NCBI GenBank assembly: GCA_964630775.1
Contig: CAZVYY010000003.1
Location: 1-64,000, forward strand
Source of the DNA: Anaeroglomus sp964630775
GTDB taxonomy: Bacteria; Planctomycetota; Phycisphaerae; Sedimentisphaerales; Anaerohalosphaeraceae
DNA: 64,000 nucleotides
Direction of reading: 5' to 3'
This document shows, one piece after another, positions 26,433 through 35,764 of the stretch (within the stretch, counting starts at the first letter, position 1; every line of letters starts with the position of its first letter). The translations under genes and the position numbers were made by a program. The notes under the pieces are model-generated. The model searched no databases, had not been told where the DNA came from, and saw only the letters and a program-made list of their open reading frames with translations.

Positions 26433-27740
26433 ATGAAAAAGGAATTTCGTGTGGGCAAGCATACTGTTACAACATCTTCGGTCACTTGTTTATATAGTAT
26501 GCTGCTTGTTCTTTTGCTTGTGGTGTCAGAGGGAATCTGTGCAGAAGACAATGAACAGGGATGGTTTAAGTGGCCTGTCGAGGCGCACGGTTTTTTTGAA
26601 ACACGTGCAGGGTATCGAACCCGGAATGACCGCTATGAAAAAGATATGTCTGTGATGGAAACCCGTTTGCAGACTGATTTATTCAGTGCGACAGACTGGG
26701 CGGATTTTAAGGTTAAAGGCGATATTTATGGAGACCTGGTCACCGAACAGGGAGATTTTGACCTGCGTGAAGCCAATATTTTTACCCGTCCTGCCGATTG
26801 GATGGATGTCAAGGTCGGCAGGCAGATTCTGACTTGGGGCACGGGCGATATGGTTTTTATCAATGATCTGTTTCCCAAGGACTGGAATTCGTTTTTTATC
26901 GGCCGCGATACTGACTATCTCAAGGCCCCCTCAGATGCCGCCAAGGTCAGCCTGTTCAGCGAGGAAGTGAACCTGGATGTGGTCTATACACCCCAATTCG
27001 ATCCTGACCGTTATATCGATGGTGAATATATCTCCTACTGGAACGCCAATCTGCAGCGGCACGCCGGCCGGGATGCCCTGGTCCATACCAATCGGCCCGA
27101 CCGCTGGTTCCGGGATGATGAGGTGGCTGCCCGTCTTTACAAAAACATCAATAATTATGAATTTGCCCTGTATGGCTATCATGGTTTCTGGAAAAGCCCG
27201 GCTGGGCAGACGGTTTCGGGGCAGGCCCTTTTTCCTGATTTGAATGTCTATGGAGCCAGTGTTCAGGGGGCGGTGGGCAAGGGCATCGGGAACGCCGAAA
27301 TCGGTTATTATGACTCCGCCGATGATAAAAGCGGCAGGAATCCTTATATTAATAACTCTGAAATGCGTTATCTGGTTGGTTATTCGCAGGAAATCGGGAC
27401 GGATTTTACTGCGGGACTGCAGTACTATGTTGAGCAATTAATGCACTACAGTGATTACAAGCGGACTACGCCTTTTGCCAATCGGGACCAGTTTCGTCAG
27501 TTGCTGACACTGCGACTGACGAAACTGCTGTTGAACCAGAATCTTCGATTGTCGATGTTTACCTATTTCTCGCCGACCGATCGTGATGTGTATCTGCGTC
27601 CTAACGTCAATTATAAACTGAGCGATTCCCTGTTCTGGGAAGCAGGTGCGAATATTTTCTTTGGCGATTATTCCTATAGTTTCTTCGGCCAGTTTGAGAA
27701 TAACACCAACCTTTACACCGCAGTGCGATATAGTTTTTAA
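26433..27740 (+). CDS. Outer-membrane beta-barrel protein (DUF1302-like)
   Basis: A 435-residue exported protein with a long N-terminal signal (about 1-38, charged then hydrophobic). The mature chain alternates polar and hydrophobic residues typical of barrel strands (DLREANIFTRPADWMDVKVG, GRQILTWGTGDMVFINDLFP) and ends in an aromatic beta-signal, YTAVRYSF. The 'VGRQ...WG.GD..F.NDLF.P' block is typical of the DUF1302/alginate-type barrel group found beside RND exporters. It starts 50 bases after the LolA-like gene. It probably provides the outer-membrane component of the same system. Confidence 0.83.
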   Translation: MKKEFRVGKHTVTTSSVTCLYSMLLVLLLVVSEGICAEDNEQGWFKWPVEAHGFFETRAGYRTRNDRYEKDMSVMETRLQTDLFSATDWADFKVKGDIYGDLVTEQGDFDLREANIFTRPADWMDVKVGRQILTWGTGDMVFINDLFPKDWNSFFIGRDTDYLKAPSDAAKVSLFSEEVNLDVVYTPQFDPDRYIDGEYISYWNANLQRHAGRDALVHTNRPDRWFRDDEVAARLYKNINNYEFALYGYHGFWKSPAGQTVSGQALFPDLNVYGASVQGAVGKGIGNAEIGYYDSADDKSGRNPYINNSEMRYLVGYSQEIGTDFTAGLQYYVEQLMHYSDYKRTTPFANRDQFRQLLTLRLTKLLLNQNLRLSMFTYFSPTDRDVYLRPNVNYKLSDSLFWEAGANIFFGDYSYSFFGQFENNTNLYTAVRYSF

Positions 27741-28250
27741 GATTGATTAAGGTTTTAATCGGTTATATACGATACGTTTGGAAATGTTTCGGATGTGAAA
27801 ATAGTATCCATTATCGGCAGGGGGCGAAGTCAGGAATTCATGCAGGACCATGTACACGCGTTCCAGATGATATTGTCCAGTTAAGCTGCGGCAATAATTT
27901 CAAATCTGCATACCCTTATCTGCATATCTATTTATTCTCTATCTGAGACTACTTATATTTAATCATCTTGTGAGAGTCTGAAAAAAACAGATATAGTGGA
28001 GCGTGATTATTTACAACAGGTATATTCGACAATTAATGCGAGAAAAATTCTCCAATTTTTGTGCAAAATGACGCCAGTCTGTCATTAAGTTATAGACGAT
28101 AGGACGAATAAGAGCGATATTGTCTGATGAAAAAGACCTGTTATGCTTACAATATGGGTCTGAATCATAGGACATCGGGGAAATATACAGCAGCAAAACG
28201 ATAGCTATTGGGTATAGAATTGATATTCTGCCTGAATCTGAGGAATCATG
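27741..28250. other. AT-rich intergenic region without a recognised gene
   Basis: About 510 bases, AT-rich. No supported coding sequence. Two imperfect stems are visible: AGACGATA/TATTGTCT around 28092-28123 and AGACC/GGGTCT around 28130-28164. It ends with GAGGA, the ribosome site of the CotH gene. Confidence 0.5.
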
Positions 28251-31200
28251 ATGAAAAGACTGATGTTTTGTCTGGTTTGGATTTTGTTTTTCGGCATAAC
28301 TGCCAGTGCCGACATTCTGGGCATCGAGGAGTTTAATTACAGTGACGGAGCCATTACCGGCCAGGCGGGGGGGCAGTACTGGGATTGGAACAATACGGCC
28401 GGCCTCCACACCGGAACGGTTTCCAACTGGAACACGGTCTTTGGTTCCCCCGTCGTCCAGAACAAAGCTTTATTCATTGATTCCAGCGGGGCACGCCGCG
28501 AATACAACGGCCCGACAGAAGGGTCGGGGGACAGCACTGATGAGCGGCTGGGAGCATTTCGTGGGTCGGGGACGGTGTATTACGGGGTAACGATGACCGA
28601 GCTGACCGAAAATTCCTGGTGCGGTTTCAGCAGCTATGATTTCGGTACCGAACGCATCTTTTTCGGTCGGCCCGGCGGGGCGCAATTTTTCGGAATTGAA
28701 ATCTCCGGGTCGGGCAGGGCCTTAAGCACCATTCCTGTCGTTGTGGGGCAGACCTATCGACTGGTATCGGCTCTGGATTTCGATGGCGACCAGCTTCGTT
28801 TGTGGATCAATCCGGATAGCAGTGATTATGACCATGGCACCGCCGATAACTCCGCCGATGTGACTCTGGCTTATACCGGCAGCAACTGGAGCACGTCGGT
28901 ACGTCTGGCTGGCGGGGCGCAAAGCCTGTGGGATGACCTGGTCATTTCCAATTCCTTTACGGACATTGCAGGTCCTGCGATCACCCATGCATTTCCTGCC
29001 AACGGAGCTGTCGAGGTGGCCGTCGATACGCAATTAACATGGCAAATGAGCGGATCGTTGTCGGAAGTGACTTATAATATTTATTTCGGCGAACAGCAAT
29101 CCGCTGTGGCTACCGGCGATAGTTCCGTCTTTGCCGCAAGCCAGTCTGCTCAAATGTTTTCTCCCGGCCTGCTGAAAACCTGGACGGCTTATTACTGGCG
29201 TGTGGATGTGGTTGTGGACGGCCAGACCTATCCCGGTCGCGTATTGCAGTTTACGACGGCGCTGCCTTCCTTTAACTGCCTGTCGCTGGATTCCGATTTC
29301 AACGCCGACTGTATCACAGACATTGCAGATTTGCTGGCTTTTGCGGAGCAGTGGCTGGGGGTGTGTGCGGGACCGTTCTGTGCGGATATGAATCAGGCCG
29401 GCGGTATTGACTTTTCCGATTTCGCACGGCTTGCCGGGGAGTGGCAAAAAGATGGTCCGGTGGTTGTAGTCAACGAGTTCCTGGCAAGCAATAGCCGAGG
29501 CCTGATTGACGAAGACGGTGCTGCATCGGACTGGATCGAGATCAAAAATCTTTCGGATGCGGCGGTGAATCTCAACGGTTGGTCGCTGACCGATGATCCG
29601 GCCAAGCCCGGCAAATGGAAATTCCCCAATGTTACTATCGATGCCCATGGTTTTCGGCTGGTATTTGCCTCGGACAAAGACCGTGTTGATCCGGCCGGAT
29701 CGCTGCATGCCAACTTCCAGCTCAGCAAAGGCGGCGAATACCTGGCCCTGGTCAGGCCCGACGGCAGCATTTCCCATGCATTTACGCCGCATTTTCCGCC
29801 GCAGTATCAGGATATTTCTTATGGATTGACGGTGTTCGATGATTCCCGTCGATACGAATACGGCTATTTCAGCAGCCCGACGCCCCAGCAAGGCAACGGC
29901 CGGGGCTTTGTCGGTGTCGTTGAGGATGAGGTGAAATTTTCAATCGGCGGAGGCGTATTCACCGAATCGCAGGTGTTGACGCTTTCGGTCAATAATCCCA
30001 CTGCTGCGATTTATTATACCACCAATAATTCCGAGCCGACTGAGCAGTCTACTCGCTATACCGGTCCCATTTCGATTACGACCACAACCGTCGTACGGGC
30101 CAGAGCCGTCGAGCCGGGCAAAGTGAACGGTCCTGTCACCAGCCAGTATTATGTCTTTCTGGCACCCTCCGTACAGGGATTTCATTCAAATCTGCCGCTG
30201 CTGGTCATCGATAACTTCGGCGGGGGGGCTTTAGGTGATGATAATCCCTCGACGGCGCATGCGTTCAAACCGTCGGTGGTCGGCTTGTTTACGGTTCAGT
30301 CTGATGGCCGCAGCCGGCTGACGCATGCCCCCCAGATTCTGAGCCGGGCTGGTGCCAAGGTGCGGGGAATCAGTTCGTCGTCTTATCCGAAAAAAGGGTA
30401 TGCGGTCGAATTCTGGGATGAAAGGGATGAGGACAAGTCTCTGGCCGTTCTGGATATGCCTGCCGATTCCGACTGGGTTCTGTATGCCCCGTATTATTTT
30501 GACCGGGCGATGATCCGCAATTCGCTGATTTACGAATTGAGCAATCAGGTCGGCCGGTATGCTCCTCGGACACGTTTTGTCGAAGTCTTTCTCAATACCA
30601 ATGGCGGAGCACTGGAGGCGGGCGATTATATCGGTGTTTATGCACTGACCGAGAAAATCAAACGCGGCAAAGACCGTGTGGCAGTCGAAAAACTCGATGC
30701 CTCGGATAATACTCTGCCGGATGTGGCCGGCGGCTATATCTTCAAAAACGACTGGCTCGAATCCGGCGAGATGGGCTGGTACACCACGCGGGGCAGACCC
30801 TCCTCGCAGGGTGGGATGGGCAGCGCCTTGTCCCTGGTCTATCCGGAACAGGAAAATATCACCGATGCTCAGTTGACTTATCTCAAAGATGCTTTCCAGG
30901 CTTTTGAAGACGCTCTTTATTCACCCGCCGGCCGACATTACAGCGATTTTATCGATGTGGACAGTTGGGTGGACCATAACCTGCTGAATATGTTTGCCAA
31001 GAATGTGGATGCTTTGCGTCTGAGTGCCTATTTCCACAAATCCCGTGAGGGGAAAATTCAGGCCGGTCCGATTTGGGACTTTGACCGGGCGATGGATTCC
31101 TATGATGGCCGGGATGATAGCTATAACACATGGAAAGGAACCGGCGACGGCACAGACTATTTCCATTATGAGTGGTGGGACAAGCTGTTTGACGATCCGG

Positions 31201-31466
31201 CATTCCGTCAGCGTTACGCCCAGCGGTGGTATGCCATGCGGGCAGGGGCGCTGAGTACCAGCAATATCCATGCGGTCATTGATGCGATGGCTGCCCAGCT
31301 TGGCGAGGCTCAGGTCCGCAACTTTGCACGCTGGCCAGAAGCGGCTCCTGCTTCCAGTTGGGCCAATGAAATCCAGCATCTTAAAGACTGGCTTGCCCAG
31401 CGGGCTGCATGGATTGATACGCGGATGGCGATTGAATTTGCCCCGCCCTCACCCGCTGCTGAGTAA
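28251..31466 (+). CDS. Secreted CotH kinase-domain protein with dockerin-like, LTD and chitobiase-like modules
   Basis: 1071 residues; ATG 28251 is favoured over 28248 by spacing from GAGGA. Signal peptide 1-20. The N-terminal 20-230 is concanavalin/LamG-like, followed by an Ig-like region (about 240-340). A dockerin-like EF-hand pair is at about 345-400 (SDFNADCITDIADLLAFAEQW). A lamin-tail domain lies at about 403-560 (VVVNEFLASNSRG, SDWIEIKNLSDAAVNLNGWS). A chitobiase-like beta domain is at about 565-635 (AIYYTTNNSEPT). The CotH fold is at about 640-1060, with YIGVYALTEKIKRGKDRVAVEK and GPIWDFDRAMDSYDGRDD. CotH proteins can phosphorylate secreted proteins; activity here is untested. Confidence 0.9.
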   Translation: MKRLMFCLVWILFFGITASADILGIEEFNYSDGAITGQAGGQYWDWNNTAGLHTGTVSNWNTVFGSPVVQNKALFIDSSGARREYNGPTEGSGDSTDERLGAFRGSGTVYYGVTMTELTENSWCGFSSYDFGTERIFFGRPGGAQFFGIEISGSGRALSTIPVVVGQTYRLVSALDFDGDQLRLWINPDSSDYDHGTADNSADVTLAYTGSNWSTSVRLAGGAQSLWDDLVISNSFTDIAGPAITHAFPANGAVEVAVDTQLTWQMSGSLSEVTYNIYFGEQQSAVATGDSSVFAASQSAQMFSPGLLKTWTAYYWRVDVVVDGQTYPGRVLQFTTALPSFNCLSLDSDFNADCITDIADLLAFAEQWLGVCAGPFCADMNQAGGIDFSDFARLAGEWQKDGPVVVVNEFLASNSRGLIDEDGAASDWIEIKNLSDAAVNLNGWSLTDDPAKPGKWKFPNVTIDAHGFRLVFASDKDRVDPAGSLHANFQLSKGGEYLALVRPDGSISHAFTPHFPPQYQDISYGLTVFDDSRRYEYGYFSSPTPQQGNGRGFVGVVEDEVKFSIGGGVFTESQVLTLSVNNPTAAIYYTTNNSEPTEQSTRYTGPISITTTTVVRARAVEPGKVNGPVTSQYYVFLAPSVQGFHSNLPLLVIDNFGGGALGDDNPSTAHAFKPSVVGLFTVQSDGRSRLTHAPQILSRAGAKVRGISSSSYPKKGYAVEFWDERDEDKSLAVLDMPADSDWVLYAPYYFDRAMIRNSLIYELSNQVGRYAPRTRFVEVFLNTNGGALEAGDYIGVYALTEKIKRGKDRVAVEKLDASDNTLPDVAGGYIFKNDWLESGEMGWYTTRGRPSSQGGMGSALSLVYPEQENITDAQLTYLKDAFQAFEDALYSPAGRHYSDFIDVDSWVDHNLLNMFAKNVDALRLSAYFHKSREGKIQAGPIWDFDRAMDSYDGRDDSYNTWKGTGDGTDYFHYEWWDKLFDDPAFRQRYAQRWYAMRAGALSTSNIHAVIDAMAAQLGEAQVRNFARWPEAAPASSWANEIQHLKDWLAQRAAWIDTRMAIEFAPPSPAAE

Positions 31467-31714
31467 TAACCTGACTTGCAACCAGTATAAATGCAGTGAT
31501 ACTGGATACATATATATTGTTATTGAGATAAAATGCCCATAGGCGACCTGTGAAGTCTTGTAAAAAGGGGGATTTTTCTGAAATTCAGGGGCGAAAAAGC
31601 CGAAAAATTTACTTGCATCCAGGTTTAAAAAACATAAAATTGTATGTTCTCAGTCAGATTAAAGATAAGTTAAGTATTGTTTACGCGATAGCAAAGGGAA
31701 GGTCGAACGATATT

Positions 31715-31909
31715 ATGATTAAAGTGAAGTCCCGTACTGGTGAATCCGTTCAGCAGATGATCAAGCGGTTCAAGAAGATGTGCGAAAAAGAAGGTCTGAT
31801 TCGTGACATCAAGCGGAATGGGTATTATGAAAAGCCCTCCGAAAAAGGCCGTCGGAAACGGAAGAAATCAGAGCGGATGGCACGGATCTTCAGTTCGAAT
31901 CCCGCGTAA
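31715..31909 (+). CDS. rpsU: Ribosomal protein bS21
   Basis: A 64-residue basic protein of the 30S subunit. ATG 31715 is chosen because AAGGGAAGG (31693-31701) precedes it; the frame opens upstream at 31550 but that part has no bS21 likeness. Recognisable blocks are IKVKSRTGESVQQMIKRFKK and the basic tail SEKGRRKRKKSERM. It stands alone with a strong terminator 25 bases downstream. Confidence 0.93.
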   Translation: MIKVKSRTGESVQQMIKRFKKMCEKEGLIRDIKRNGYYEKPSEKGRRKRKKSERMARIFSSNPA

Positions 31910-31933
31910 GCGTTTTAAATCCATAGACTACGG

Positions 31934-31977
31934 CCGGACAGAAGGCGTGGGAACCCACCCTCCTGTCCGGATTTTTT
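31934..31977 (+). terminator. Rho-independent terminator of rpsU
   Basis: CCGGACAG (31934-31941) / CTGTCCGG (31963-31970) with an inner GTGGG/CCCAC stem, then ATTTTTT to 31977. Confidence 0.92.
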
Positions 31978-32005
31978 ATGCGCACAGCGAAAGAGACACG
32001 GGCCG

Positions 32006-33322
32006 ATGCAGGATGCCAAACCGAAATGTCTGTTTGTGAATCCGCCGATTTACGACTTCGCGGCGTATGATTTCTGGCTGCGTCCGCTGGGTCTGCTGAC
32101 GGTGGCTGGGATGCTGCGGGGGCGGGCGGAGTTGTCATTATACGACTTTCTGGACCGACGGCATCCGCTGTCGCGGGGTAAAGGGCTGCAGGATGATGCA
32201 TGGGGCCGGGGCAAGTTCCTCGAGCAGCGTGTGGCCAAGCCGGAGGTGTTCAGGCCGATCCGGCGGTATTACCGGCGATTTGGGCTGCCGCAGGAGAATT
32301 TTGAGCAGTATTTGCAGGCTCACGGGCCTTTTGACTTTGTCTTTGTCCAGACGGTGATGACCTACTGGTATTTGGGTGTTCAGGAAGTGATCCAGACGGT
32401 CCGGCGGTGCTGTCCGGGCGGGCGTATTGTACTGGGTGGCTTTTATGCGACGGCCTGCCGGGAGCACGCACTGAGGCTGGGAGCCGACTGGGTAGCATCG
32501 GGCCAGGATTTAGGGCCGATGTGGGACTGGCTGGGCCTTGGCAGGCCGGAGGGGGTGACGCCGGCGGCATGGGAATTGTATCCTGAGCCGGTAACCGCGG
32601 CGATTACGCTGACGCGGGGATGTCCGTATCGGTGTTCGTATTGTTATGTGCCGGTGGCCGGCGGCGGATTTCGACCGCGAAGGCTCAATGAGACGATTGC
32701 GGATTTTGAGTCGGCCCGACGGGCGGGAGTGCGGCATCTGGCATTTTATGATGATGCCTTGCTCTATCGGCCAAACGATGTGTTATATCCGTTTTTGGAT
32801 TATGTCCAGCGGGCCGGTGGAGGCGTGTCGCTGCATTCGCCCAACGCAATGCATGCCCGGCTGATGACTCCGGAAACGGCCCGACGGCTGGTTGCGGCGG
32901 GGATGAAGTCGTTTTATCTGGGCTACGAAAGCGTCAGCGCCGAATTCCAGCGCCAGACCGGGGCGAAGGTGGCGGGTGAAGATTTGGCGGGTGCCGTCGA
33001 GGCTCTGCGGTCGGCGGGTGTGCCGGCGGGAGCCATCACGGCCTACGAAATCCTGGGCCATCCGCTGGCGGATGTGCAGGGAATTGAGGAGTCGATGCGG
33101 TTTGCCAGTTCGCTGGGAATCCGGGTGATGCTCAGCGATTTTTCGCCGATTCCCGGGACCCCTGACGGCCAGTTATGCCGGGGGGTTGTGGATTTGGACG
33201 AACCGTTGTATCATAACAAGTCGGCTTTTCCGATGCTGCTATTGGGGCCAGAGAAAGTCGATTATTATAAGAATCTGTGTACGGCCTTGAACCGTCGCAA
33301 TAAACAATCAGGTCAGGACTGA
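32006..33322 (+). CDS. B12-binding-type radical SAM protein
   Basis: 438 residues. The N-terminal 8-170 resembles the cobalamin-binding fold of B12-radical SAM proteins ('CLFVNPPIYDF', 'RPLGLLTVAGML', 'IVLGGFYAT'), though no clear DxHxxG is seen, so B12 binding is uncertain. The 4Fe-4S motif CPYRCSYC has Cys206, Cys210 and Cys213, and the barrel continues to about 390 with GYESVSAEFQRQTGAK and ISDFSPIPGTP-like loops. The reaction is unknown; related proteins methylate or rearrange small molecules and lipids. It ends 10 bases before the cyclophilin gene, so the two are probably co-transcribed. Confidence 0.85.
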   Translation: MQDAKPKCLFVNPPIYDFAAYDFWLRPLGLLTVAGMLRGRAELSLYDFLDRRHPLSRGKGLQDDAWGRGKFLEQRVAKPEVFRPIRRYYRRFGLPQENFEQYLQAHGPFDFVFVQTVMTYWYLGVQEVIQTVRRCCPGGRIVLGGFYATACREHALRLGADWVASGQDLGPMWDWLGLGRPEGVTPAAWELYPEPVTAAITLTRGCPYRCSYCYVPVAGGGFRPRRLNETIADFESARRAGVRHLAFYDDALLYRPNDVLYPFLDYVQRAGGGVSLHSPNAMHARLMTPETARRLVAAGMKSFYLGYESVSAEFQRQTGAKVAGEDLAGAVEALRSAGVPAGAITAYEILGHPLADVQGIEESMRFASSLGIRVMLSDFSPIPGTPDGQLCRGVVDLDEPLYHNKSAFPMLLLGPEKVDYYKNLCTALNRRNKQSGQD

Positions 33323-33332
33323 AAGGACTAAT

Positions 33333-33839
33333 ATGAGTAATCCGAAAGTAAAGATACAGACGACGCTGGGGGATATCGCCCTGGAACTGGATGCCGCCGC
33401 TGCCCCGGTCAGCGTGAAGAATTTTCTGGAATACGTCAACGACGGCTATTATGACGGGACGATTTTTCACCGCGTCATTAAAGGCTTTATGATTCAGGGC
33501 GGCGGCCTGACGGCCAAGATGCAGTCCAAGCCGGGGAATGACCCGATTGTCAACGAGGCCTCGAATGGGCTCAAAAATAAGCGGGGTACAATTGCCATGG
33601 CACGGACTGCGGACCCGGACAGTGCCACCAGCCAGTTTTTTATCAATCATGCGGACAATACCTTTCTGGATTACACCGGGCCGACACCGGACCGGATTGG
33701 TTATGCGGTCTTCGGCAAGGTGACCGAGGGGATGGATGTGGTCGATAAGATCGCCGCGGTCAAGACCGGCTCCAGGGGCTATTATGATGATGTGCCGACG
33801 ACGACCGTGGAGATTGTCTCGGTCAAACAGATTGCTTAG
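33333..33839 (+). CDS. Peptidyl-prolyl cis-trans isomerase, cyclophilin type
   Basis: A 168-residue cytoplasmic cyclophilin (no signal peptide) that speeds proline isomerisation in folding proteins. Core motifs are intact: 'FHRVIKGFMIQGG' (catalytic Arg), 'GTIAMART' and 'SATSQFFIN'. Length is that of the small PpiB-type bacterial enzymes. It follows the radical SAM gene by 10 bases and precedes greA by 87 bases on the same strand. Confidence 0.94.
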   Translation: MSNPKVKIQTTLGDIALELDAAAAPVSVKNFLEYVNDGYYDGTIFHRVIKGFMIQGGGLTAKMQSKPGNDPIVNEASNGLKNKRGTIAMARTADPDSATSQFFINHADNTFLDYTGPTPDRIGYAVFGKVTEGMDVVDKIAAVKTGSRGYYDDVPTTTVEIVSVKQIA

Positions 33840-33926
33840 CAAACAAAACGCAGCCCGGCAGCGTAGCTGGGCATGGAGATAAAATAATTCTTGAAATAAA
33901 TGATTTGATTTGTGGAGTATGTCAGA

Positions 33927-34409
33927 ATGCTTGATCTTGTGCCAATTTCAAAGACAGGATACAATAAACTCAAGGAGGAACTCGCCCATCTCGAAAAAGA
34001 GGCGGCCGAAGTTCGTATACGCGTCAGTGAGGCCCGTGAACAGGGCGACCTGAAGGAAAATGGCGAGTATATTTACGGCCGTCAGCAGCTCGGTTTTCTC
34101 GAAGGGCGGATGGGACAAATCCGCGCACAGTTAAACCGCTCGGAAATTGTGGACTGTACCAAAGTGGCGTGCGACCGGGCGGTGTTCGGCACGGTCGTGA
34201 CCCTGCTGAATCTCAAAACCCAGCAGAAGATGACCTATCAATTGCTGGGCCCCCACGATGCGGATATCGATAACGGCAGCATTTCGATTCTTTCCCCCGT
34301 GGGCGATGCGATCCACGGGCTTGCCGTCAATGAGAAGGCGGTGGTCAAGAATCCCAGTGGCGAACATCATTATGAAGTGATAGCGATTGCCCCGTCGCCG
34401 GTGGAATAA
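33927..34409 (+). CDS. greA: Transcription elongation factor GreA
   Basis: 160 residues from ATG 33927 (GGAG at 33914-33917, spacing 9); an in-frame GTG at 33912 is the less likely start. The N-terminal coiled coil (about 5-75) has the tip sequence 'SEAREQGDLKENGEY', whose acidic residues enter the RNA polymerase secondary channel. The C-terminal FKBP-like domain is about 82-155. It rescues backtracked polymerase by stimulating transcript cleavage. A terminator follows. Confidence 0.95.
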   Translation: MLDLVPISKTGYNKLKEELAHLEKEAAEVRIRVSEAREQGDLKENGEYIYGRQQLGFLEGRMGQIRAQLNRSEIVDCTKVACDRAVFGTVVTLLNLKTQQKMTYQLLGPHDADIDNGSISILSPVGDAIHGLAVNEKAVVKNPSGEHHYEVIAIAPSPVE

Positions 34410-34420
34410 CACACATTGCA

Positions 34421-34463
34421 GGGGCAGTGGGATTGTGCAGCAGTTCTGCTGCCCCGTTTTTTT
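34421..34463 (+). terminator. Rho-independent terminator of greA
   Basis: GGGGCAG (34421-34427) / CTGCCCC (34449-34455) with an alternative inner stem GCAGCAG/CTGCTGC (34437-34452), followed by seven T residues. Confidence 0.85.
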
Positions 34464-34542
34464 GGGAGATAAATTTTCTGCGAGAGCGTAGCCTGCCCAT
34501 CCAAATGATTTAAAGGCTATGCCTGAAGAGGAGCGACAGTAA

Positions 34543-35538
34543 GTGAACAACCCAATCGAGAACAAAACCATTAAGGATATTTTAAGGCCTCCAGTCATAC
34601 CGGAAAGGAATAAAGCATTCTTTCTTTCCATTCTGATTTTTGGGATGCTTTGGCTTATTATCGGATTGATTTTTCAAAATCGAGTTATGATGGTCACGTT
34701 GCTAATTCTATTGTTGTTTCCATTAATTTTGCTGCTGCGATTGTTTTGGTATTTTACACGATGGGTAATTATCTGCGAAGAAAAATTGATTATTAATGAT
34801 TATTCATTCACATCGTATCCCGCGTATGACAGGCACCAGGAAATCTGTTTTGAGGACATTGACTATGTATACTATGCGGAAAAAGAATATCGCCTGCTTC
34901 GAAACTATCGCCACAAACTTCGAAAGTATAAGATTCATGCAAATGAAATGGATTATCGAAAGGAAAATCTTGTCGATAAATATAAAGTACCCACAGAAGT
35001 AATCAATAAATTCGAGTGTAATTTGCAGAATGCACTTGATGATTATACGGCCACCGGGATTTTAATGAGTCTCGAGACTATTCTCGACAAATACGCAATA
35101 CCCAAAGTTGATAAAAAGAAAATTCTAAAAGAACTTAAAATAACCCATAATTTTGATTTCGAAAAGGTGACAAGTCTGTTGTCGCCTTTTCACATCAGTT
35201 TGGAGGAACTTGATGATTTAAAAGACGAGTTTTCAAATGCCGATGTCAAGATTGTATCTCCTTTTCTATTAACGGAATTAAACGTCGAACAAGTTGAAAA
35301 GTCCGAAAACAGTGGGAACAATATTTCGGTTATAGTGTCTGTTAATAAAACCATAGTTTTGTCGAATAGGGATGGGACAAAAAAAGTATATCTAAGTTTT
35401 TTTCATTCTCTAAGAAGGGCAGATTGGCAGAAACTGATTCATGTTATCAATCAGAATAAATCGACCGTGAAGTATCTTATGACACGTCGTTCCTATGAAA
35501 ATATCTCAGACCCCAATTTCAAACCAGGATGCGGATAA
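34543..35538 (+). CDS. AT-rich membrane protein of unknown function
   Basis: 331 residues starting at GTG 34543 (GAGGAGCG upstream). Two transmembrane helices lie at about 25-45 and 49-72, followed by a cytoplasmic-looking hydrophilic part of about 255 residues, rich in Lys, Asp, Asn and Tyr. No family was recognised. Base composition and codon choice (many AAA, AAT, GAT and ATT codons) are clearly more AT-rich than greA and trxA on either side, suggesting a different origin or relaxed selection. It stands between a terminator and the convergent small RNA. Confidence 0.75.
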   Translation: MNNPIENKTIKDILRPPVIPERNKAFFLSILIFGMLWLIIGLIFQNRVMMVTLLILLLFPLILLLRLFWYFTRWVIICEEKLIINDYSFTSYPAYDRHQEICFEDIDYVYYAEKEYRLLRNYRHKLRKYKIHANEMDYRKENLVDKYKVPTEVINKFECNLQNALDDYTATGILMSLETILDKYAIPKVDKKKILKELKITHNFDFEKVTSLLSPFHISLEELDDLKDEFSNADVKIVSPFLLTELNVEQVEKSENSGNNISVIVSVNKTIVLSNRDGTKKVYLSFFHSLRRADWQKLIHVINQNKSTVKYLMTRRSYENISDPNFKPGCG

Positions 35539-35575
35539 TTTTTTCTTAACCAGAAATAAGAAATTCGGTGTTGCG

Positions 35576-35619
35576 TAAAATAAAAACGGCCTGGGCGAGG
35601 CTGGCTCGCGACAGGCCGT
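35576..35619 (-). terminator. Terminator of the small RNA (minus strand)
   Basis: ACGGCCTG / CAGGCCGT outer stem (35586-35593 and 35612-35619) with an inner GCGAG/CTCGC stem. On the minus strand it is followed by TTTTTATTTT. It may also serve the convergent membrane-protein gene, but the T-run is much better on the minus strand. Confidence 0.85.
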
Positions 35620-35760
35620 ATGCTTTTTGGTAGGGAGGCAAGCGCTTTTACGCATCAATAGGTTGTGGGCCGCACTCCCTGTTGCCCGCTGTGCCGTTTG
35701 TGAACGGTCCTAGGTATCGTTCGATCAGGCATTAATCGCCATATATTGCACCGGCAACAT
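35576..35760 (-). ncRNA. Unclassified structured small RNA, about 185 nt
   Basis: Minus-strand unit defined by a near-perfect sigma-70 promoter (35765-35793) and a strong terminator, with no coding sequence of note. Predicted pairing from the sequence: TGTTGCC at the 5' end with GGCAACA (plus-strand 35753-35759 and 35680-35686), enclosing hairpins GGC/GCC, ATCG/CGAT and CCGTT/AACGG. An AGGGAG/CTCCCT helix comes next, then the terminator hairpin. The size resembles 6S RNA, but the 5' and 3' ends do not pair as in 6S. No SRP, tmRNA or RNase P signature is seen. Function unknown. Confidence 0.7.
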
Positions 35761-35764
35761 TTAA

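Noticed and set aside
31550..31714. Upstream extension of rpsU
   Set aside because: No bS21 homology in this part; a good ribosome site supports ATG 31715.
31893..31904. GTTCGAATCCC match to the tRNA-Ser T-arm as a possible second attachment site
   Set aside because: Only 11 bases match, and they are coding sequence at the end of rpsU.
35576..35760. 6S RNA as the identity of the small RNA
   Set aside because: The 5' and 3' ends do not form the closing stem or the large central bubble of 6S RNA.
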